The position numbers and the translations under genes are program-made. Shown here piece after piece: positions 57,420 through 64,000 of a stretch of DNA of 64,000 bases. This stretch comes from Massospora cicadina (lineage: Eukaryota; Entomophthoromycota; Entomophthoromycetes; Entomophthorales; Entomophthoraceae), in assembly GCA_022478985.1 (NCBI GenBank), contig JAKSZP010012222.1, positions 21,301 to 85,300 of the forward strand. Reading direction: 5' to 3'. The notes beneath the pieces are model-generated. The model worked only from the letters and a program-made list of their open reading frames with translations, made no database searches and was not told the origin of the DNA. Position 1 is the stretch's first letter. Each line of letters starts with the position of its first letter.

Positions 57420-58744
57420 TCTAGCACCTATGACACTCGCACTAGCTGTTGCATATAGGTATGTTGGGGGATCACACATATCTCAATTCATTCCAGCCTC
57501 AATCTATCGGGCACCTGCACTTCCATTGGCGCTCCCAACACATAATAGCCTACGTCCTCCTCACCCCCTTCAGACTCATCATCTGAGGGATTGTCGATGC
57601 ACCTCAATGAATTGCTAATAGGGGGGAGGAGAAACTGGCTCACTCTTCTCACAGGGGAGGGCTTTGTCACTCAAATCTACCCTGATTGCTTTTGCAGGAT
57701 GTTTGTGGAAGTACCCTCTTTTGAGGAAGATGAAGGAAGGGTAATAGGTTTGGCTTTAAAACATAGGAGCATCTGGCTTAGGTAATCCCTTAACAGGAGG
57801 TTCTTTACTAGCGGCAGCCTGAGAGGAGGTTGAGGGCAATTGAGGTAGCAGCTTAGGAGGGGGCGATGTTTTATTCGACTTAGAAGACTGCTCAGCAATA
57901 GGCTTCCCAGGTGAAGGGCTAACCGACTTTGCTGGCTGAGCTTTTAAACCTGAGGTGGGAGAGGAGCGCGACCCCGTAATGGCCACTATTGGCCGCCTAT
58001 CCTCACACGATGGAGGAGTATGTTAGCATGGCAACTCGACAGAGAAGGGGTTCCATAAGGATACAACCATAGTAGGGGCTGAAAGGGTCCGAGTTTCTTC
58101 CAACATTGGAGCTTGGAGCAAAAAGTTCATGTTCATAGAAGTCAGCCACTTCCAGTAATGCTTCCTTTATATCCCATACCGATTTGAAGAAGGCTTAAAA
58201 GCAGTTTTATGCATAGCTTGAGAGTGATATGGCGCCAAACTAGCCACGATAGCAGCAATAGCATCATCTAGAGGGAGCAGTTTGGCCAGCAAAAACGGTT
58301 GAGCTTGGCTATAGAAGCGTTCAATAAAGGAGGGGAGCGATTCACCCTCTTGCAAGCAAAGGCGCATAAAAGCCTGTTTTTCCGTTGTAAAAATGATTTG
58401 GACCCAAACTCATTAATAACGCATGTTTAACCTCCGCCCACGTGGTAAGGGAGGCCATATTGGGAACCATGATCTCTTGAGCCATACAACTCAAGCAGGG
58501 AAGGATAACCCTGGGTTTTTTGGAGGTCATTCGCTCCTTCCATGGCAGATTCATAAACGTAGAGGAAGGAGGCGATCCTTCCCTCACCAGGGGAGAACTT
58601 ATCTTTGAACGGCGGCTTAACCATGGGAGGAGAGGGCCCATAGGGACCTTGAGAGGAATATTACTCAAGCCTTTTGAGGCGAGCCAAAGCACTGGCTAGT
58701 TGGGTTTCAACTTCAGCTAGCCTTAAGTCCGTTGTAGTTGTCAT
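57420..58744 (-). pseudogene. Gyp-6 gag
   Basis: The ATG at 58744 begins MTTTTDLRLAEVETQLASAL, a coiled helical start, to a stop near 58665. A capsid-like part follows: MVKPPFKDKFSPGEGRIASF, SAMEGANDLQKTQGYPSLL and CLQEGESLPSFIERFYSQAQ (F-x-Q-x-x-xE-SLxxFxxRF pattern of Ty3 gag). A Pro/Ser/Lys-rich linker (57986-57756) and an acidic stretch (SDDESEGGEEDVGYYV) end it. No CCHC knuckle was found. Frame breaks near 58665, 58440 and 58140. Confidence 0.82.
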
Positions 58745-58778
58745 TTCTTTAAAAAGCTTTTTGGTGGTTTACAGGTTC

Positions 58779-58795
58779 CCCTGTAGTGAGCACCA
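58779..58795 (-). promoter_or_regulatory. Gyp-6 primer binding site
   Basis: TGGTGCTCACTACAGGG on the minus strand, two bases from the LTR end. It is identical to the Gyp-5 PBS. Confidence 0.85.
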
Positions 58796-58797
58796 CT

Positions 58798-59480
58798 TGC
58801 TGGATTCTTGGCCCTGTTTTAGGCTAGCTGGTGCAGTATCACCTCAAATCCAACAATATTGTAGGAGCTGTTCTTACCACTTATCTAAAATAATATAAGT
58901 AGGCACTAAAATAAATAATTGGTTTTATATGTTTTTTATTAGGCGCTGCGTGGGTAAAAAAGCTAAAGCTTCGATAATAGTGTGATAATAATAAATATAT
59001 GATTCATAGTTCAGGCTCAGATTGCTTGGTGCTGTCTGAATTAAAAAATATGTGGTTCCAGCCTATTGGGTTTTTTGAGACTCGCATTGCTTCAATGTGA
59101 GGGCCAAAGGGGATGGAACCGCCGGGAAAAAACCTGTGGGGTAAGGATTTAATTAAATTGGCCCAATCAGAAGGCGGGAAAATCTTTTCGCCCTGAGGAG
59201 CCCCCACTGACCCTATAAAAGGGGCCAGTCTTCGCGCAAGCATTTGAACAGAATTGGCAGTAGTCATGGAAAGAGCCTCCAACGGACTCCCTGAATTTGC
59301 CGCATAGTTAGCGCAATTCAACTGCCTAAACTTGTGGTATTTTCCCGAATTTTATTAATGAAAGTGTTACCCCGATTAGTAGGGTTCCACCGAGAATCAA
59401 TCAGGGTCTTTTAGCCAATATTTTGCTCATTTACCTTGAAACCACTAGTATAACATATTTGGACTTGTAATTGTCCGACA
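58798..59480 (-). repeat. Gyp-6 5' LTR
   Basis: 683 bp, TGCTGGATTC to TCCGACA. A plus-strand TATAAAAGG is at 59214. The minus strand contains a 105-codon open stretch (59321-59004) that opens with NCANYAANSGSPLEALSM. Confidence 0.93.
59004..59321 (-). CDS. ORF inside the Gyp-6 5' LTR, partly conserved in the Gyp-2 LTR
   Basis: An open stretch of about 105 codons without an ATG at its start: NCANYAANSGSPLEALSMTT, then LAPFIGSVGAPQGEKIF and SDWANLIKSLP. The Gyp-6 3' LTR has the same reading with one indel. The much more diverged Gyp-2 LTR reads MGSPLEAS, GPIPFICMEEVPNG and LKYIKFLAQVYVLP in the same relative places. It may be an LTR-encoded peptide, or conserved control DNA including the antisense TATA box. 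Confidence 0.35.
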   Translation of the reverse strand: MNCANYAANSGSPLEALSMTTANSVQMLARRLAPFIGSVGAPQGEKIFPPSDWANLIKSLPHRFFPGGSIPFGPHIEAMRVSKNPIGWNHIFFNSDSTKQSEPEL

Positions 59481-59485
59481 CCCTT

Positions 59486-60320
59486 AGGTATTAACAATGA
59501 GACTCAGGTACTCCATCTGAGTCTTACAAAAAGACAAAAGCAGAAAATAAACTTTTAGTTGATCCTTAGCCTTTTTCTTAAAAGCTTGTTTCAGATGGGA
59601 CAGATGTTGGTTTAAGATGCACAAAAAGCAATTGGTATTGAAAAAGATTATTAGGTCACAACTCATCTTTAATTTCCCTAAAATTTGTTGTACATGGCTC
59701 TTTGAAAGGTGGCCAGCGCGTTGCATACACCTTGGGGAATACAGGTAAGTTGATACAGCTTTTAGAAGTGTTAATAGCAGACTTGTTTCTCAGCCTTGAG
59801 TAGATTGATTTGCCAATAGTTGCAATGAGATCCATGTCAGTGAAGTACTTGAACTCTCCTAGCCTATCAAGAGCGTCATCTATATTTGGTAGGAGACATG
59901 GGTCTTTTTTATTTATATTTTTTAGGCAATGATAATTATTCATGACTGAGTTGAGGCCATCTTTATTCTTATTGATAAGCAAAGGACTGGTTAAAAGGCT
60001 TCAGAGAGCATTAAAATCCCTTATTGTAGTAATTTTCTAGATCTTTTTAAATGACTTCTTTACTAGCTTGACTGCATTAGATGGGGTTAGGACATATGGG
60101 CTGGTCATCCCTAGTGTCAATGTGTTGCATTAATTCTTTAGAGCACCCCAGTTTGTAGTCCCCATAGCCAGTACATTTGCACATTTTTGCAGTTAAGATA
60201 AGGCTTAGTCCTTTAAATTTAGTCAAACCTTCGATTTGGTTTTGCGCTATAAGAGCACATGCACTACGCGCAATGTCCAGTAGATAAACTTGGACAGGCC
60301 TCTATTACTTTCAATATTTA
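59486..60320 (-). pseudogene. Gyp-2 pre-RT linker and reverse transcriptase
   Basis: GCSKELMQHIDTRDDQPICP near 60145-60090 is the linker (HxIDTGDxxPIxxxPYR). 59982-59656 is open: MLINKNKDGLNSVMNNYHCL, NINKKDPCLLPNIDDALDRL, GEFKYFTDMDLIATIG. Then a break, VFPKVYATRWPPFKEP, and after 59656 a degraded YLDD region (LIIFFNTNCFLCILNQHLSH). The thumb starts EYLSLIVNT and is cut by Gyp-6, continuing at 53086 as IQLQTQTIWAVNW. Confidence 0.88.
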
Positions 60321-61178
60321 GTACCTCATCCTGAGGCAGTCAATGCTTGAAAGCAAACTTCTGTCCTGTGGTCACAATTTTCAAGAAGACAGAAAGATAT
60401 TATTAGATGAGTCTACCAGTTTAAATGCTGAAGCACCCAAATGATAATTTTGAATTCCAGTAGCATTGATACTTGAGTGGCTGTCATATAACCAGTAAGG
60501 AATTTCGCCACTGAGCGCCCATGAGCCTTAGTCATGCATAAGGACCTTGAAATGTACCCGGTGAACATGGCCATGTGCCCCATGGTTTAATGAAATATAG
60601 GCAAGAAGGGTGGTTTAGATTTGAATATAATAAGAGCTGGAATTGGGTAGAGGAATCTTATTAAAAGTTAAATAAAGAAATTGACCAACAATTCTCTCAG
60701 TGCAATGCAATTGAGTCAATAGTGCTTAATATGGGGAAGCTTGTTAAACCAAGGGTCCCTCAAATTTCGACCTAACCCAGTGAATTTTCAAAGGAGGGGG
60801 GAAAAATTTAAAAACTGAACTGACATCAAAAGAGTTGGCAGCAGGATGAGTTACTATCAGTTCATCTTAAAAGCCTGAAATGAGGCTTTAAAGCGTTTAC
60901 AGTGGTTAGCGCAATGGCAACTGTCCTGATGGGCAATGGGGATCTCCCAGGGCCATCCACATAGTGGCAGTTCTAATGGATCAGAAATGGGTTTGGGATG
61001 GCCAACCTGCCCATGACCAGTCGCTAAAGCATTTGTTCAGCCCAATGTATACCCTTAATTGTCAATCCCATTTTTTACAAATGGGGGCTTTGAACTATCA
61101 GCAACAGTCCCAGATGGGTCTACCTGATCATCAGGGTTTGCCCTGATAATTTTGAGGGAGTTTGGAGTTAGCAACAAT
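60321..61178 (-). other. Gyp-2 sequence upstream of RT, protease position, degraded
   Basis: Minus-strand readable pieces near 60580-60230 (SVAKFLTGYMTATQVSMLLE, ARSACALIAQNQIEGLTKFK) lie where protease and its linker should be. No D-S/T-G or LLIG motif was found. The part beyond 60700 has no recognisable content. Confidence 0.45.
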
Positions 61179-61188
61179 ACTGTTAGAT

Positions 61189-63077
61189 TTTTTCCCTCTT
61201 GGCATCACTTTTGAGCAATATTAAAAAAAACTAATTTTTTCCACTGCCTCACCACATCAACTATTCAACTTATGTCCTCAGATCCACCAGCTGCTGCCCC
61301 AAACTGTGGCAGCAGGGCTCCACCCACTAGCTTTACCGGCCAGCATGCAAATGCGTGCAGACTGGCTCATCCAATCCACCAAGTACATCCAGTTGCTATG
61401 TCCCTCCAAGGTACTTAGCAGTCCACCTCCCACGTTCTCAACCCTCCCCCACCCATTGGCCCTAACTCAATCCACAATCCGCTTATACATCTGTGTCAAT
61501 TATGGATGTCTCTTCCTATATGCCAATAAAGTGATAATTGAGCTTAGAAACTCCCACCTTTGCACCGGCAGGATTTATAGACTTCCACCCTTATAAGGGC
61601 TATTTTGACATAAGCTTTCAAAAAAAAGGGCATGGCCACGGCAGCAGCTACGCCCTTAACATATAAAAATATACATTTACCACCGCTTAAACACATCTCC
61701 CAAATGATACCCACTTGTGGTCTCCTTTTAAAACTCCCCCCACACCTTCCCCCTCAAATAAGTTTATGAGGAGTATATGTCGGGGCTGTCCACATATGAA
61801 AAACCCTCATCCTCAAATTCATTGTCCCAAGTGGTGCTGAGCACCTTGCGGCACCTTGGGCAATGGCCATCATTACCCCCCACCAGCTGAACATGGCCCA
61901 GCACATACCAACATGTACCTATATCCCGTCTGAACCCAACCATTTCTTTTGGGCCTATGCTGACCACAGTCGCATACTTTCCTCCTTTGCTATTAATTGG
62001 ACCACACCAAAATGGTTTGTCCATATAATTCACACCCTGCGAACATGGCCAACACAACCCCCATGAGGCCGCACCAACAGCTTTCAAGTGGGACTTTGGC
62101 TGCCCCCCCAGGTTGAGCAATAAACGAACCAGCTACAAATTAAAAACCCAAATCCAAGCCAGCCAATCTACACCCATGGTAACAAATTGGGAGCAGGTTT
62201 GGACCCATGTTCAATCAAAAAATCTCCCGCCCTAAAACTTACCCAACCTCAGACACCAATTACTGAATCTCGTCACATCAGAAAAAATCATTGGAATTTT
62301 TTGAATGGAGTGACCAAGTCTGGTGAAACTGTCCCACCACTGGGTTATCAAATTGATTTAGAAGCTTATCTGAATTCAAATTTGATGCCCTAGACCCAAC
62401 CAACCAATATGTTTTCAAACCCAATGACACCCATTTCCAAAACCTCCACAAGCTTGCTGAGATTGCAGTGGCTTTACAAAAAAATCCCTGTTTTCTCAGA
62501 ATGTGTGAAAAATCTGTTGTGGAATTTTAAAAAAGTCTGCACCCCACTGAATACCTCCAATTTTCCTCCTACTGCAAAAGAGGAAAATCAACGCCTCTAT
62601 GAAACTGCCACCAACGCTGTCAAGAATGTCGCTGAACTGGCAGATTTTTCCCCATCCACATGCATCATAAGAGCCAATATTGAAAATTAGAATAACTTCT
62701 CGATGCCCACATCCTGGCTGAACACCATGTTGCCAGACTCGTAGAGGCTATGATCCAGGCCCAAATTGTCATTCTCAACAATTTTCTACTTCATCTCAAC
62801 ACTCACCCCACGAATACCCCAACCCCCTTGCTCTCATCATTGATCCGCCTTACAATGCTGAGGCAGATGATAATCTGCCTGATTCCTCCTCCCCCTCCAC
62901 ATGGTGGGATTAGCTCTTGCCGCTTTGATACCTGGTAGATTATTTCTTGTTTCTTTTTTTGTGTCTCGCTGCTTAATAAGGGCAGTCAGTAATGTTTATT
63001 GGTTGGTTTAGTTTCAGAGTTTTAGTTTTGGTAATGTCTATCCCCAGATCAGCCTGCCTCAGTTAAATAAAAACCCT
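61189..63077 (+). mobile_element. D-e: complete gag-only non-LTR element in Gyp-2
   Basis: Plus-strand unit of 1,889 bp flanked by TACTGTTAGA (61179-61188) and TACTGCTAAA (63078-63087), a likely 10 bp TSD with two transitions. The 3' end reads GGTAATGTCTATCCCCAGAT, then CAGCCTGCCTCAGTTAAATAAA. The start region has ATCACTTTTGAGCAATATT. Length and ends agree with D-b. Confidence 0.85.
61272..62940 (+). pseudogene. D-e ORF1-like gene
   Basis: The ATG at 61272 begins MSSDPPAAAPNCGSRAPPTS. A LINE ORF1-like part follows (CVNYGCLFLYANKVIIELRN near 61490-61550; GYFDISFQ-like near 61600) and an FFWAYADHSR stretch (about 61950) before a lost knuckle. The C-terminal extension reads IDLEAYLNSNLMP, LQKNPCFLR-type sequence, AKEENQRLYETATNAVKNVA, ELADFSPSTCIIRANIEN and LLHLNTHPTNTPTPLLSSLI. 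The extension agrees with D-d and loosely with D-b. Broken by stops and frameshifts. Confidence 0.75.
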
Positions 63078-63087
63078 TACTGCTAAA

Positions 63088-64000
63088 TGGCTCAATGACA
63101 TCAGCTCTTTGATCAAAATCATTACTTGTCCCCTTCCAACTATTAGTTGCTTGCCCAATAAAAATATAATTTCTGTGGATTTTATACATTTTGGCTTCAA
63201 TTTCAATGATTCCGCGCAATCAGTTTTATTGAGACCATCCAGCTTGTGGGGATGATAGTTACTGATGATTTCTGTGCAGATTTCTTTAGATCTGGTGACT
63301 TAATTTGGTGGAGGCAAATGCATGAACTGGGGGATGAATCTTCAGAGATAGAGCATTTACATAGCGCTTGTCTACCACATGCGTAAGGTAACCCTGGGTG
63401 ACAAGGGGTACAGCTGCCCTCTTCTGACCCTTTTTATTAAAAATGGGAAAATTGCCCGGTCCAAGCAAAGGGGTCACTCCCCTAGACTTACCAGAGTAAT
63501 CTTTTAAGATGTCAGGTTGGCAAGGAGCGCACAAATCTCCTGATACCACAGAATAATTAACCCAGGTGTTGCCTGAGGCTCAATTCAGGACTTTTTCAAT
63601 TAAAGTAAACTTCTCCAATAACCCACCTGGCAGATTTGTTGTAATTGGTTTGACCAACCATTAGTTTATAGCTTTATATAATTATAAGTTAAACTAATAG
63701 TTTGATAAAGGGTTTAGTCTATTCTGAGTATTCAGTATGGCGCATGCCTAGGTTTTTATATGAAGTTGGTCACTTATCAATTTACTGACTGAATCTTAAA
63801 TCCATGCTGACGCCTTTTTTTGTTCTTTTACATTTTAGACCACTAGCACCGTGGCTTTAAATGGTTAAAAGCCTTCTAAATTTGTCCAGGATTAATATGA
63901 AATATTTTGTCCCAGGTCAGCATAAATATTTTGTTATTAGGTCCTTTATAATTGCTATTGGCAGTCGCCTGAAATACATTACGTTTATCATAATTTGTTT
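63088..64000 (-). other. Gyp-2 5' portion at the window edge, gag/protease side
   Basis: A minus-strand open stretch at 63549-63286 (VSGDLCAPCQPDILKDYSGK, PLLGPGNFPIFNKKGQKRAA) is coding-like. It lies where gag or protease of Gyp-2 is expected, but shows no diagnostic motif. From 63600 to 64000 I see only AT-rich sequence. No 5' LTR is recognised before the window ends. Confidence 0.45.

Larger units (their letters stand above)
53092..59480 (-). mobile_element. Gyp-6: complete Ty3/gypsy element in Gyp-2 RT, TSD CCCTT
   Basis: 6,389 bp. LTRs 53092-53777 (3') and 58798-59480 (5'), flanked by CCCTT at 53087-53091 and 59481-59485. Polypurine tract GAAGGAGGTAA beside the 3' LTR, PBS TGGTGCTCACTACAGGG beside the 5' LTR. 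All domains are present in long open stretches with few breaks, so it is the youngest or best preserved Ty3 copy here. It interrupts the Gyp-2 RT gene between VNT and IQLQ. Confidence 0.95.
11933..64000 (-). mobile_element. Gyp-2: outermost Ty3/gypsy element, split by nested insertions, runs off the right edge
   Basis: Minus-strand element whose 3' LTR is at 11933-12632. Integrase (52051-51480), RNase H (about 52900-52490) and RT (59982-59486) follow going right, with gag/protease-side sequence to 64000. Gyp-3 interrupts it at 15431-51125 and Gyp-6 at 53092-59480. The RT reading frame continues across Gyp-6: LSLIVNT on the right side joins IQLQTQTIWAVNW on the left, matching the YLGFxVxxxGI-x-DPxKxxAI segment of Ty3 RTs. 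Its LTR is a distant relative of the Gyp-6 LTR. The 5' LTR is outside the window. Confidence 0.82.

Noticed and set aside
1..64000. CRISPR arrays, tRNA or rRNA genes, bacterial operons
   Set aside because: No regular spacer-repeat pattern, no cloverleaf and no operon structure was seen. The content is eukaryotic retrotransposons.

Overview
This window looks like repeat-saturated nuclear DNA of a filamentous fungus, most likely a basidiomycete of the rust type. The case rests on AT-rich DNA, many decayed Ty3/gypsy LTR elements, APE-type LINEs with a CCHC ORF1 and a zf-RVT tail, and no recognisable host gene. The species assignment is inference. I found no intact host gene, tRNA, rRNA or CRISPR array. 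Almost every coding trace is a transposon relic broken by stops and frameshifts.

Layout. Positions 1-6255: Gyp-1, a plus-strand Ty3/gypsy element whose 5' end lies outside the window (gag, protease, RT, RNase H, integrase, 3' LTR). Positions 6735-11932: LINE-1, a near full-length minus-strand non-LTR element. From 11933 to the right edge runs Gyp-2, a minus-strand Ty3 element broken open by nested insertions. Inside Gyp-2 sit Gyp-3 (15431-51125, +, TSD CTGAC), Gyp-6 (53092-59480, -, TSD CCCTT, the best preserved) and D-e (61189-63077). Gyp-3 has gag on the left and pol on the right, and is split by Gyp-4 (18080-47171, +). Gyp-4 carries in its 5' LTR the D element D-a (18530-31900, -). In its body it carries a solo LTR (32971-33420, TSD GCAAC), D-c, LINE-2 and D-d. 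D-a is itself split by Gyp-5 (19237-30710, -, TSD CATAC). Gyp-5 contains D-b (20887-22783, +, TSD of 16 bp) and an unidentified plus-strand coding unit U (about 22800-24078). The chain Gyp-2 > Gyp-3 > Gyp-4 > D-a > Gyp-5 > D-b is six levels deep. Most levels are supported by target-site duplications, split LTRs or coding continuity across the insertion.

The D elements are the most interesting system. Each is about 1.9 kb and encodes only an ORF1/gag-like protein: a Pro-rich start, a segment resembling LINE-1 ORF1, a CCHC knuckle or its relic, and a long C-terminal extension. They carry no endonuclease or RT, yet they end in the same 3' tail as the LINEs (TGTCCATCCC-TGGTCGGC then AATAAA). Five copies lie in the window against two LINE copies. 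They resemble a gag-only, trans-mobilised partner of the LINE, analogous to HeT-A and TART of Drosophila.

Other points of note: unit U in Gyp-5 and a coding-like antisense tract in Gyp-4; a collagen-like Gly-X-Y tract in the Gyp-3 gag; small ORFs conserved inside LTRs; one primer-binding motif shared by four Ty3 families; and CA/TG paired differences between the Gyp-6 LTRs that point to CpG decay.
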